From Undaria pinnatifida (taxonomy: Eukaryota > Sar > Phaeophyceae > Laminariales > Alariaceae): a DNA stretch of 64,000 nucleotides. Of the stretch, positions 32,033 through 42,402 are shown one piece after another (the first letter of the stretch is position 1; the number at the start of each line of letters is the position of its first letter). The position numbers and the translations under genes were made by a program. The notes beneath the pieces were generated by a model. That model was not told where the DNA came from and made no database searches. It saw only the letters and a list, made by a program, of their open reading frames with translations. The stretch is from positions 12,647,205-12,711,204 of the forward strand of contig JABAKD010000005.1 of NCBI GenBank assembly GCA_012845835.1, in the 5' to 3' direction.

Positions 32033-32262
32033 GGGTGGGGGACACAGAGTGCCCCCTGCAGGTCTGCCAATTGAGCAGGTCCTCGGAGAGTACTCACTTT
32101 CGTTCCTTCGTAGAGGTGAAGCTTTATTCGTTTCCACCAGAGCCCGGGATAGCTTCCGAGATCGACTTTCCCGAATATAAACCGCCAACCTTATCATACG
32201 AAACCCATCCAAATGATCTCAAATTCGGATAATATAATTACAGGCCTTTCGAGGCCGTATCT
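32033..32262. repeat. Dispersed repeat family C, copy 2
   Basis: See copy 1. The minus-strand peptide EYSPRTCSIGRPAGGTLCPP corresponds to EHSPRTCSIGKPAG in copy 1. No larger domain is visible. Confidence 0.75.
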
Positions 32263-32521
32263 TAACACTACACATAGGAGCCACCGGGGTCGCCGGCACG
32301 CCGGCAGTGTATAATAACCAGTACTTGGCAGAGCTTACCAATTTTTCGAGACGATGGTTGACGCACACTGTTGTACGAGACGAAGCAGGTTTCACCCCAC
32401 ATTGATTGCTTAGTTGCGTTTTATTGGGTGAGGGTTAGGGTATATATACCAGGTACCAGGTATAATTTAAAGAGTATGTCAACCGTTTCCTCGAAAAAAA
32501 AGCGGTAAGGTAACCTCATAG

Positions 32522-32905
32522 TGTTGTAAGTCTTAGATTGGGTAAGCTACCGGTTAACCTTTTGTAAGTGGTCAAACGGACTAATACCCTACTAATACCT
32601 TGACAAATGGCGTCGTCGACAGACCATGGGTTTTTCGGGTCGTGGGTTCGATCCCCACCATCCACAATAATAAATTTTTCAGATTTTCCCCACGTCGAAT
32701 TTGAAAAATACTCTCCCCGGTACCCCAGGGAATGAAACGGCTTGGATAAATGACAGGTCCGCCCGTATATCCGGCCGACCTGCTATCTCGCCGTTTCAGG
32801 GGGGAGAGTGTTGTAAGGCTTAGTTTGGGTAAGCTACCGGTTAACCTTTTGCAAGTGGTCAAACGGACTAATAATAACACAGATACCCCACTAATACCTT
32901 AATCA
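32522..32905 (+). mobile_element. Miniature LTR element with tRNA-like segment, copy T2 (complete)
   Basis: Direct terminal repeats at 32,522-32,605 and 32,809-32,905 both start TGTTGTAAG and end CA. They share GGGTAAGCTACCGGTTAACC and GTGGTCAAACGGACTAATA. Two bases after the first repeat lies TGGCGTCGTCGACAG, placed like a primer-binding site. It is also A-box-like and is followed by a B-box match GGTTCGATCC at 32,645. The purine tract AGGGGGGAGAG abuts the second repeat. Internal length is only about 200 bp with no protein. The layout is that of a TRIM. I found no target duplication. Confidence 0.75.
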
Positions 32906-32935
32906 ACGCACTAATACCGTACTAATAACCGACAC

Positions 32936-33064
32936 TAGAGTCTGGCCCGTGACCACCTGGCCTATTGCGACTTGACCACCAACTGGCAAAAAAAGCGCGC
33001 GAACGACATTGTCCGCGCACACCACGCCCTCACAGATTCCTGCGTTAACCGCAGAAACTCCGCC
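32936..33064 (+). pseudogene. Ty3/gypsy integrase C-terminal fragment
   Basis: One frame reads SLARDHLAYCDLTTNWQKKR, then ANDIVRAHHALTDSCVNRRN. The minus-strand element at 46.8-47.0 kb has the equivalent RQQHANDIVREVHALT. The fragment is bounded by miniature LTR elements T2 and T3. Confidence 0.75.
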
Positions 33065-33322
33065 CACCGGATATACGGGCAGACCTGTCCTTTCTCCAAG
33101 CTGTTTCATTCCCTGCGGTACCAGGGAGAGTATTTTTCAAGTTCACATGGGGAAAATCTGAAAAGTTTATTATTGTGAATGGTGGGGATCAAACCCACGA
33201 CCCAAAAAACCCATGGTCTGTCGACGACGCCATTTGTTAAGGAATTAGTAGGGTATTAGTCCGTTTGACCACTCACTTGCAAAAGGTTAACCAGTAGCTT
33301 ACCCAAACTAAGCCTTATGACA
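33065..33322 (-). mobile_element. Miniature LTR element with tRNA-like segment, copy T3 (3' truncated)
   Basis: On the minus strand it starts with a terminal repeat (33,322-33,235) TGTCATAAGGCTTAG to TTAACA. It is followed by AATGGCGTCGTCGACAGACC and the B-box-like GTGGGTTTGATCCCCAC. The body runs to TGCCCGTATATCCGG, where it breaks off inside the Ty3/gypsy fragment. The 3' terminal repeat is missing. Confidence 0.7.
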
Positions 33323-33782
33323 ATAGTAACTGACTGGAGAATCAATAACTGACTTTGAGAATCAAAAACTGACTTTTGATAATGAACAACTGACTTTGAG
33401 GAATTCATAACGGGCTTTGAGAATTAACAACTGACTTTAAGAATCAATAACTGACCCTGAGAATTAACAACTGACATTGAGAATTAACAAATGCCTTTGA
33501 GAATCGAAAACTGACACTGAGAATTCACAACTGACTGTGAGAATGACCGACTGACTTTGAGGATCAATAACTGACCCTGAGAAAATATCAACTGACATTA
33601 AGAATTCACAACTGACTTTGAGAACCAATAATAGCTTACCCTGAGAATTACCAACTGACATTGATAATTCACAACTGACTTTGAGAACCAATAGCTGACC
33701 CTGAGAATTAACAACTGGCACTGAGAATGAACAACCGACTTTGAGAATCAATAGCTGACTGACTGACTTCGAGAATCAATAA
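33323..33782. repeat. Minisatellite, unit about 21 bp
   Basis: About 20 imperfect copies of AACTGACTTTGAGAATCAAT. A diverged remainder continues at 34,405-34,465 on the other side of the inserted transposon. Minus-strand frames through it give repetitive Val/Ser/Cys peptides with no independent support. Confidence 0.9.
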
Positions 33783-34395
33783 CACCAAGGCTACCGCAGG
33801 GGGGTCACTTTTGGGGTCTTTTTGTGCGCGATGACTCGAGGTTACTCGCGCGAGTGGCCCCTCTGTTGCTAGTAGCCATGCGGTCATATGATGAGGCAAG
33901 CTTTCGTGTGCTGTTTTGCTTTTTTTGCGATATCAATGAAAGGTTAGCTACGCTACACCAACAAAAAATCGCCCAACAAAATGTCTAAAGCTTGGTCAGG
34001 CCAATGGTACGGTAGCGGGGTTATGTTGTTTTACCCCCTTTTGGCCACTTTTTTTTCCAGTGTGGCTCGGGGGGTCGGCGTCACTCGCGCGAGTGACCTC
34101 TCTGCTCCTTCCGGTCACCGGCTTTCTTGCTGCTCAAAATTTCTCGATATTAATACGAAAAGGGATCGTATGGTTATCTACGCTCTGCATAAAAAAAATC
34201 GCTCAACTTATTCTTGTCCGTGAAGTACGAGGTCACTCACGCGATATTGATGGTCAACACCCGGCGGTAAAAATCGGGGGTAGTCTCCTACCGTATCCTT
34301 CATCGTCAGTGAGGTACTACAGAGTTACTCGTGCGAGTGGCTGGTGAAAACCCGGTTGAGGAACACGGGATATCCCCTACCCCGTAGCCTCGGTG
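33783..34395. mobile_element. Terminal-inverted-repeat transposon M1 (host of a nested copy)
   Basis: The ends CACCAAGGCTACC and, inverted, CACCGAGGCTACGG are flanked by ATAA on both sides (33,779-33,782 and 34,396-34,399). A subterminal palindrome ACTCGCGCGAGT lies at about 33,843, and ACTCGTGCGAGT at about 34,325. No transposase frame is present. Its interior is interrupted by M2, and it has itself split the minisatellite. Confidence 0.8.
33999..34304. mobile_element. Terminal-inverted-repeat transposon M2, nested in M1
   Basis: The ends GGCCAATGGTACGGTAG and, inverted, GATGAAGGATACGGTAG are flanked by GTCA on both sides (33,995-33,998 and 34,305-34,308). The palindrome GTCACTCGCGCGAGTGAC lies near 34,080. 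It is 306 bp with no protein. Same family as M1 and M3. Confidence 0.8.
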
Positions 34396-34465
34396 ATAAC
34401 CGACAATCTTGGAGTGGGACTTTGAAAATCATGTAACTGATTGTGATAATCAAACACTGACTATG

Positions 34466-35015
34466 ATCGCCAATTAGCAGCAGCAGCAGCAGCTGCGCTG
34501 CTAGCTCATAAGCTAAGCTAGATAGAGTGGAGTGTGTTCTGTCTTTCCGTTATATCGGCAATTTCTACCCAAGGACATCATCACTGAAACACCGAGAAGT
34601 GTTTATTCGGATTCTTCATCCTAGAGAGATACAAAGTGCACCTGACCAGAGTGTGAAGCAGAGAAACGTGTACCAAGTCCGCTCTCTCTCCGAAAATTAG
34701 AAGACACTACTCTGTGTTCACTTTAGCTCTCAATATCCTGGGTCTGTGTACGAATCATAACCCATCGGTCGCTAAAGTATCAACCAAGCAGCGTAAATAG
34801 GTCAACGGCGTTCCGTCAGTGATTCGAAAGAAAGCAAGTAAGCGTTGTAGCTGCTTGTGAGCGATGTACGCCAAAACTTATTACATAACACATGCTCGTT
34901 AAGCGTTTCGGAACCAATAGATGAGAACGATACAGAGAAAGAACGGCGAGACTTTCCCCAAACCCACCCTTCCTCTCCTAGTCTTTCCTGTATTTTTGTG
35001 CCCGGTTAAACAGAA
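34466..35015. other. Unassigned stretch with a short CAG run
   Basis: A (CAG)n run of about six units lies at 34,472. No gene is supported. Confidence 0.4.
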
Positions 35016-35017
35016 AT

Positions 35018-35475
35018 TTGCCGCATGTTAACACACGCATAACAAGCGTGGTCCTGTATAGCACTGCGACCTTGTTTGTCCTCGCGACAAAATTATTTAT
35101 AACCCTGCCTCCTCCTCCCCCCCTCTTTTTCACCCCCTCCCCGCCCCGCCCTGCACCCCCCCTAAAACCTCCGCCCTCCCCTCACCGGTTATACGACTTA
35201 CAGGATATACATGATGAGCGGATACATTCCTTCCACAGCCGTTGTACTTTGTCCCCCTCAAAAAACGGGTTTATAGTTTTCGCGCACAGATTGTTTAACA
35301 TCACCCTGTTGACCCTGGTTCAAGTTACACTGTAGTTCTAAGGGGAATCGCCTACCTATATCCCTAATGAGGACATACACAGCAATACGCGATCGGAGTA
35401 TCAGACACAGCTCGCAAAGATTAGTTTCGACGAAATCTTCGATCTCACAGCTGGACTATATATTTATATTATTTT
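35018..35475 (-). repeat. Dispersed repeat family A, copy 10 (reverse)
   Basis: On the plus strand it shows CCTCACCGGTTATACGACTT, the TTCCTTCCACAGC block, AACGGGTTTATAGTTT and CATCACCCTGTTGACCCTG. It then runs to TCGATCTCACAGCTGGA at the right end. Confidence 0.8.
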
Positions 35476-35611
35476 GTATATGTTGCATGTCAAGCCTTAC
35501 AATTAGGTTGCATGCTGCACATTGTCGGGTGGCAACACGATGACAAAAATGATGACAATACTTATATTTGAATACTGCTGATAACCGTTTTGAGCTTTTG
35601 AGACTTCAGAG

Positions 35612-35680
35612 GACCAAGGTGATGTACCCCCCTTTTGATCAGGCTGCTCGCGCGAGTGGCTCGTAGGTCCCTCCCTACCT
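35612..35680. repeat. Possible decayed end of the M transposon family
   Basis: GACCAAGG, CCCCCCTTTT and CTGCTCGCGCGAGTGGC occur in the order seen at the left end of M1 and M3. The other end is not found. Confidence 0.35.
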
Positions 35681-36040
35681 GAGTCACACATGGACTGAAA
35701 ACTAGTTCGTTGGGTGGGCTAATGTTATAGAGTGATGTGAGCATCTAGCTAGAGATGCAACGATAGGTCCCTTGAACGGTCCTTGTAGGGCTCATGTAGT
35801 ATTTGGTTGTTCCAGTATTGTGTTCTTTACATCCTAAAGTGGACAACCGTTGATGGGACAGGACAATATTACGAGGGTGGCGGCAGATTGATAGCATCTC
35901 CCGCCTCCATCAAATTACTCGGAGAGTCTTGCCTTCACTGAACCTTGAGCTAAGAAAGTATAACCAACAAGACGCTCAACAGCGCGAAACGATGCCTCTC
36001 GGTGCCGATAACTCCTGCGCCCCTTATCACCCATCAGTAC
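35681..36040. other. Unassigned stretch
   Basis: No gene or clear repeat. It precedes the RT fragment. Confidence 0.35.
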
Positions 36041-36069
36041 CTTGACAGGTGGCGTCGGCGGCATCGTTA

Positions 36070-36445
36070 ATGCCTCGTCGCCGTCTACCTCGGCAATACC
36101 ATCGTCTTCGACCCCGTCCCCACCGCCCACGTCTCCAACATCCGCGACCTCTTTGGGCGCCTACGGAAGTACAACCTGAAGGTTTCTCCTGCCAAAGCCA
36201 AACTTGGCGACACCGACGCCGACTTCCTGGGACACACCATCTTAGCCGGTTGCTTTCACCCGAATTCCGACAAGGTCGCCATCATGCCCAAGATGCCCAT
36301 GCCCGAAAACCAGAAGCAAGTGCGCGCGCTCATCGGGGGCGTCAATTACTACGTACGGCAAGTTCCTGGCAAGCCATTTCGAGGCGTCTCCGCCCCATCA
36401 TCGCTCTCCTCAAGCAGGGCTTCAAGTTCTGCCAAGGTGCGGCAG
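36070..36445 (+). pseudogene. Ty3/gypsy reverse transcriptase fragment
   Basis: Reading in two frames gives VYLGNTIVFDPVPTAHVSNI, in which the YLDD active site has become YLGN. Next comes LRKYNLKVSPAKAKLGDTDA, then DFLGHTI and MPMPENQKQVRALIGGVNYY, and finally a PGKPFRGVSAP block. This is the C-terminal half of a Ty3/gypsy RT and corresponds to 49.2-49.7 kb on the minus strand. The sequences to either side are not recognised as retrotransposon. Confidence 0.85.
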
Positions 36446-37570
36446 GGTGGTAAAGGGCACAGGGCGTATTGGTGCTGGGAGGCACCGCTTCGCGTTGTTT
36501 AACTTCCTCTCGCTGATTGTCTTTTCTTGGATCTTAAGGCGTGGTAGGGTCAATACTTCAAGTCGATCGATGGGGGTGGGAAATGCTATCAATCCCCCGC
36601 CACCCTCCTCGTACAGCAGTATTGTTCCATCACACTTCGCACGGACGACCACTTTGAGACCTAACGAACAATCCTGGAACGGCCAAATACAACATCAGGT
36701 CCACAAGGACCGTGCTACCTAAGCATCTTCGTATACATAGCTAGATACGCATATCGCACCATAACATTAGCCCATCCTGAATATTCGCGGATGCAGGTCA
36801 CACGACGAACGAAGGATGGCCACTATGATACCATCCCAAAATGGGAAAGAGGGGGGTCGAAGATGCGGCTATTCAAAACGACCGAAATGATATGTACCCC
36901 CATACCTCGCAAACGAAGCTATGAGACGCTTCTGGTAAGTAAGGTTAAGACGTGGTATACTGAATCGAAAAGCAAGCCCAGCAAAAGATGGGCGTAACAT
37001 GCAAAGATATATATCTATACTATAAAGCGGAAGAAAGAATGAGGAAGCGAAACACACGGCAATGCATACGGCCGGGTTCGTCGACAACGGGAGACCTAGA
37101 AGGGCACGCGGATGTTTCTGGGATCCTAGCGCGAGGAGCTCATTATCTCACCCTAAACATTACTTCAAAAGCGCCAGTTCGTTCAGCCCGACCAATGCTT
37201 CAACGCGCTAGTCCTAAGAAAATATACTCGAAAAAAATGTCATACCGACCGCACTTGAGAAGCTCAACCGGTAAGAGGTAAGAAACGTTTGGCCCAAAAA
37301 GTGTAACCCCTACCACCGTGGGATGACTCCGCAATGTGGCGTCGTTGATCGAATCGCCGATAAAAAAACTAGGAAACCTGCCGAAAATGAATGCAAAAGC
37401 AAAGACAACAACAACTACAAGGCGGACACAGAAATTGGCACAGAGGGATGAGGCGTAACAACCAATGCCATTGCGGTGCGTATCGCAAAACCGATAGCCG
37501 TGCAGGTACAGTCACTCGTCAGACAGATTGGCTCTGATCCGCTAATTTGTGATACTCTAAAAGCGACCCA
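36446..37570. other. Unassigned stretch, partly repeated at 45.2-45.5 kb
   Basis: The part at 36,720-36,960 resembles 45,225-45,480 (shared TCGAAGATGCGGCT followed by TTCA, and an ACCTCGCAAACGAAGC versus GCGAGGATACGAAGC block). Frames such as 36,791-36,997 and 36,988-37,281 lack domains. Confidence 0.35.
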
Positions 37571-37574
37571 CCAT

Positions 37575-37735
37575 ATAGGAATTCGAGGGTCTTTTCTTCT
37601 TTTTGTTTTGCTCATCCCACATGCGAATATTATCTTGGCACTTTTTCTTTCTCCTACTTCCTCCCTAGACGTAACTCAGACCAGGGGTCACTGAACAGGC
37701 TTTTCTCTCCCCGCCCCACTACGATACGCGCCTTC
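37575..37735 (-). mobile_element. tRNA-derived SINE, copy 5, 3' half
   Basis: On the minus strand GAAGGCGCGTATCGTAGTGG leads into CAGTGACCCC, GTCTGAGTTACGTCTAGGGA and the GGGATGAGCAAAAC tail. This matches the tail of the copy at 62.8-63.1 kb. It is separated from its 5' half (38,175-38,374) by an inserted retroposon. Confidence 0.75.
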
Positions 37736-38174
37736 AGACCAACGCCCGAATGGGTAGGGTGGACCGTAACTGGACCAAGTCCGGCGGAAGGCCATCTCCC
37801 ATGGCCAGGGGTTTTGCTAGTGGGTGAGCTTACGCAAGTCCCACACTACCCGGAAAGATGACATTCCGGATGGCTATCTCCACCGAAACTGACCCTCAGG
37901 GGACAGGCCGGGTCGACATACACACGCATCCGTATACAACGGCAGCTTGCGCTGCCGGGGTCAGCTTGCGCTGCCGGGGTTGTAACGAAGACCACTGATA
38001 GGGACAGCTTACGCTATACCTACGATGGGACCCGAAGGGTGCGCCAGCTAGCGTTGGGCTGCGAAAGCAACTGAGTTAAATCGACACACGACGCGTATGA
38101 AAATACGTGGGAGTGTGGTGAGTTAAAGCTTTATTTTTCCCCATCCGCCGGAGGATAAAAAAAAAAAAAAAAAA
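37736..38174 (+). mobile_element. Poly-A retroposon inserted in a SINE, 13-bp target duplication
   Basis: The 439-bp insert is flanked by perfect direct repeats GATACGCGCCTTC (37,723-37,735 and 38,175-38,187) and ends in A18 (38,157-38,174). This is the signature of target-primed reverse transcription. The insert has no long frame and no tRNA-like boxes that I can see. It contains a small internal duplication CAGCTTGCGCTGCCGGGGT (about 37,943-37,980). It could be a SINE of another class, a 5'-truncated LINE 3' end, or a processed copy of a cellular RNA. Confidence 0.8.
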
Positions 38175-38374
38175 GATACGCGCCTTCGTTTTTATCGTGA
38201 GAATAATTCAGCGCTGTCTTCTCTCCTCGACTTGCGTCGAACTGTGCTTACCCACCTATAAATCTCTCAGGGTAGTCGGTGTCTCTGGAGAATGAAAATC
38301 TCCAACCGGGCGTTGAACCCCTGACTCCAGCCTTAGTCGTGTTCGAGCTCAACCACTAGATCACCGGGGCGACC
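38175..38374 (-). mobile_element. tRNA-derived SINE, copy 5, 5' half
   Basis: On the minus strand it starts GGTCGCCCCGGTGATCTAGT with an A box TGATCTAGTGG (38,353-38,363). A B-box-like GGTTCAACGCC (38,309-38,319) follows, then a body with AGTTCGACGCAAGTCGAGGA and GCGCTGAATTATTCTC. The head is close to a real tRNA gene head and to the copy at 62.8 kb. Confidence 0.85.
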
Positions 38375-38375
38375 G

Positions 38376-41300
38376 GCTGCTGTGCTGTGGTCTTGAGACG
38401 ACGGTGATGCATGAAATAAGTACATCCCTACCCACCCGGATCCTTAGTCAGAAGGAAAAAGTGTCATAAAAAAATGACGATCACAACATCTGCGCTTCTC
38501 AATTGAAGCGCTTTCCATTGCACTCGGTGTCTAAACTACCATGAGTGCAAGGAGTCGTACGACAAGGCCACTGTCAGCGGTTGGCACTTCTTTGCGACCA
38601 AGGCTACGGCACTGCAGCAGTAATATAGTGGGGGGGATGTTATGCTCCCATTTTTACTACCGAGTATAAACGATTCGCGCGAGTGGTTGTGCATCTCGCT
38701 CAAAACTGGAGTTAAACGTAGATTGTTGGCGCAGCATGACAAGCAATCCCACCGCGGCGGTGCATGTCGCGAAATCGAAAAAAAAAAAACGAGAAGCACA
38801 GAAGCTACCCTTACGGCCGGATAGAAAAAAGGTAGGCACTCGCACGACGGGAAAAAAAATCTACTACTGCTGTGCCCTTGGTTTCGCCGCAGTTTAGTAA
38901 GCATTATGAAGTCGCTGCAGGAGTAGTGTAGCTTGTGGCAGAGGTTACAACAGCCCAGCGTTGTATAACATGTTTCACAAGACAAGCACTTAGCACGTCG
39001 ATGTTATGTAGCTCTTACAGTAGTAGTACGTAGCAACAGCGTGGCAAGCTACAACAACGGTAACAATTGCACAGCGGGATATGCTTCGCGCGATAAACAA
39101 GCCGGCGTGCTGCACCTATTACAGACAGCAGGACACGTAACGCACTGGATCTCTGAGGGTAGATTCGTCTAATCGTACTCACTTTGGTGCAGATGGGCAC
39201 ATAATCCACGCGCTGTACAACGTGTATATAGCCCTACTCACACAGGTGGCCATGTCGAGGAGGGTGTTTAGTGTTTGGACTATAAGCTCAATCAACGCTT
39301 GCTTGCGAGGTCGCCAGGAGGCTAGGCAGTGCAGGGGGGGTGATTAGCAAACACCCATGGCGTGGAGATGGAGTCTAAATGTGGCTTATGAGGCACAGGC
39401 GCAAGGAATAACAACACAAGGAACCACGGCTCCTTTTTTTTACTGCGAACTCCATAGTAGGCCGCTCGAGCGGCTGGCTTTGCCTGTCGCTCAAAACTAA
39501 GCAAGTACCTGCTTAGGGGCCTATTACTATGCCGGCGTAAAGTAACAAAATGTTTCCATTGCAAAACGGAGCATACATATATCGCGATATATCGCGAAAC
39601 CCAAAGGGCCAAAAGCTTTCGATTGCAAACAACTGGGGTCGCGGCTCGCGCTCTAGACTATACATATAAAGTTGACCCCCACCGTAGAGCTCTCGTCGCG
39701 GGTTTTGCGGCTGATGACACCGATCGCAAAGAGAAGTAGGCCCCAGACCTTGGTAGTAGTAGTAGCTGCCGGTGGGCATTTGACAGTGTGTACAGTGGGA
39801 GCACGTGATGCGTTTGGCCACAGAAAAAAAAAGAGTGAAATAACATGGCAAAGTGCCACACCCACAACTCGCAGAATACAACCAGGTAAAAAAAGATTGA
39901 CAAAATTATACGCCCCACCCAGCGTGATCGTACCTACAGCACTGCTACTGTACGGAATATAATATATACTTCGAAGTATATACGAGTAGTCTATATATAT
40001 ACGCACTTCTGGTGTACAATGTAGTTTGCGACTGCAGGGCTTGTCTCTCTTGGAGGAGGTATCGACGCGGACACTGGTTGTGCTAGTAGATGTGCAGTCT
40101 ACTAGCCTAATAGGTAGGTAAAAATATCAATCCAATGCGAACACACGGCAGTATAGTAGGACGTATCATGTTGCCTGGAATATTTCAGAAGGACCGGTGC
40201 ACAAGGATCCGAGTCTCTCTTAACACCCCACCCCCACCCCCCCGCCCTTGTTGAGGGGCCAAACAACATTTTTTACTTTGGTTTTTTTGTCGTTTTTTGT
40301 CATGCAATATCTCGCGAAATCGTGCGTTGCTGTCGTTTACTGCGTGCTGAGAGTACATCCACAAGTACGCCTAATACCTGGTGCCACACAAGAAACAATT
40401 CGGGATCATATTAATGTGACGAGCTTGCTCGCACGATAAAGGGTGGGAAAACCCGCCAAAAGGCGACCAGTGCCAGGACTGTTATGCCATGACAAAGATA
40501 TCATTGCTCTGACCTATCTCGGGGTATATATGCAGGTGGAAAACGCACATATAGTCTACATACCTGGCGTGTAGGTCGAAGTGTATATCGATCGCCGCGA
40601 ATACGAACGTACAACCACCGCTATGTACCATGCACTACTGTATTAATAGCTCGACCTCGATGTCTCTCCTTGATCGTCTTGAACAGTTAGTGCTCGCATC
40701 GAGGCCACCTCCCCTTCGAAGCGTGACATATGTTTTGTTCCCCCCTTTGTCTATGTTTCCGCGTCTATACCTTGCTCTTCTTGTTTCCCTTCGTATCCTT
40801 GCGCCCAGGTGGATGTGTCCTTCGTGTCTTCGTCCCCCGATTGCCACTGCTGTTAGACCGTCAGTGCCTACTACCGAACTTCAAATCCCGCGCTTGTGTG
40901 CTTCACAGGGTTATAACTCTTGCAAATACAGCGTCTTAGCCTTCTTACAAGATGTGGGGGAAGCTGTATAGTCTAGACTAATAGCCTCATTTTCGTCGTT
41001 TGTTTCAAATAGCCATATCTTTGGTCCCCCTTTCTTCCAATGTCTGGGTGTTTCACGAGTATTATTGGCATCCTTTCATTATCTTATGACCTGCACATAG
41101 CTACGGCTAGACTATTCAGGGTAGCCTAACGTTGCAACAATGGAGTGTTCTATGTAGTAGGTGGGCAAACTAGTCTATATATTTAATGTAAAACCATGGC
41201 CTAGCAGATGTGAACACACGGCATAGTTGGGATGAAGCCTAAGTAGTAGTGACAGTATATATGTCACAGCAGTCAAGCCAAGGCCATCGTGTAGTATAGA

Positions 41301-41920
41301 TGGACGAGAATGTAAGTGCCAGTGTGATGCGCGTAGGCTAAAGCGGCATCTCGTCGCCCATCGGTTTACCGTCCAATAGAGTATGATCTTGTCAGCCCCG
41401 TTGTGCCTAGCAGCGAGCAAACGGAGAGATGGTGGCAAAAGCATCACGAACCATGAGGAGAGCGCCTCAACACCAACAACCCAGCGTTCTCCTCGAGGAC
41501 TTCTTGACACAACGCAAGGTGAATGTTGCACCGTCCGGTGTCCAGTACTCCCACCGCGACAATATTGGAGCCTACTCAACAAAAATCGATTATCCTACGA
41601 GTAGTTAACCTACCGCTTTGACGCACAACGCCACCCGGTTCTTCTAGCAGCTCGTGAGTGCCGCCTCTCCATCCCCATCTATACAACCGCCTTTCCTGAT
41701 TATTCTCTTCCGTCTTTGTGCAACCCCGCGCCGGGTTAACCCATTCTCAATTATTTTCCGCCACCGCGTTTTCCTCCGCCTCGTCGTCCTTCTTTTGTAA
41801 GTACATGGACCAAACTAAACAAGCTCATACTATATCCTATAAACAGTGCTGGCGTACGCTAAATGCACAGCATTACAAACGTAATACGCTAAGTAAGCCG
41901 TACTGGTTGCTATATATATA
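38376..41920. other. Long unassigned stretch
   Basis: No gene is supported in about 3.5 kb. Two segments, 38,640-38,715 and 39,425-39,505, resemble each other (TTTTTACT, CGAACTCC- or CGAGTATAAAC-like, CGCGCGAGTGG or CTCGAGCGGCTGG, CGCTCAAAACT) and could be old M-family relatives. Opposed overlapping frames (for example 39,513-40,006 minus and 39,672-39,962 plus) argue against coding. AT-rich palindromic DNA lies near 39,958-40,008. Confidence 0.4.
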
Positions 41921-41927
41921 TGTCGCC

Positions 41928-42064
41928 GACCTATATCCTTAATGAGGACACACAACCCGTAATACGCGCGATCCATTATCACACATAGCTTGCAAAATAG
42001 ATGAATTTCGACAAAATCTTCGATCTCACAGCTGGCGTGTGTCCTTATTTTTATAATATTCAAC
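41928..42064 (-). repeat. Dispersed repeat family A, copy 11 (terminal fragment, reverse)
   Basis: GTCGCCGACCTATATCCTTA, GCGCGATCC, AATTTCGACAAAATCTTCGA and CTCACAGCTGG are followed by TTTTTATAATATTC, giving the TA-TTATAAAAAT edge on the minus strand. Confidence 0.8.
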
Positions 42065-42402
42065 ACTTTGTAACAGTATTAGTTACGTCTGGGGAGGGAG
42101 ACAAGGAGAATTAAGAAGTGTGTTGAGACAAAAAAAAAAAAAAGGGATCGAGGGATGACGAGCAAAAAAATGGAAATAAAAATAAAACCAATAAGGCGCG
42201 GGGAGCGAACAGTCTTCTGCTCGTAGAAACAGTACTTACTAACGTTTCCAACGGCTATACATCGTACTGGTATATCGTAGGAGATCGACGTACGACCACA
42301 ACCAGTCTTTGCATGTATAGACTATAACGTTTCGCAACAAAATCCGAGTGTTTTTCAGGCTTGCTTGTGGACGGTCGATCGGTGGGTCCTATTTGAGCGT
42401 TG

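Noticed and set aside
32606..32665. Functional tRNA gene inside the miniature LTR element
   Set aside because: The T arm is good, but no matching 5' acceptor strand exists and the same segment recurs in three mobile copies.
33330..33780. CRISPR-like array of short repeats
   Set aside because: The units are contiguous ~21-bp minisatellite copies without unique spacers.
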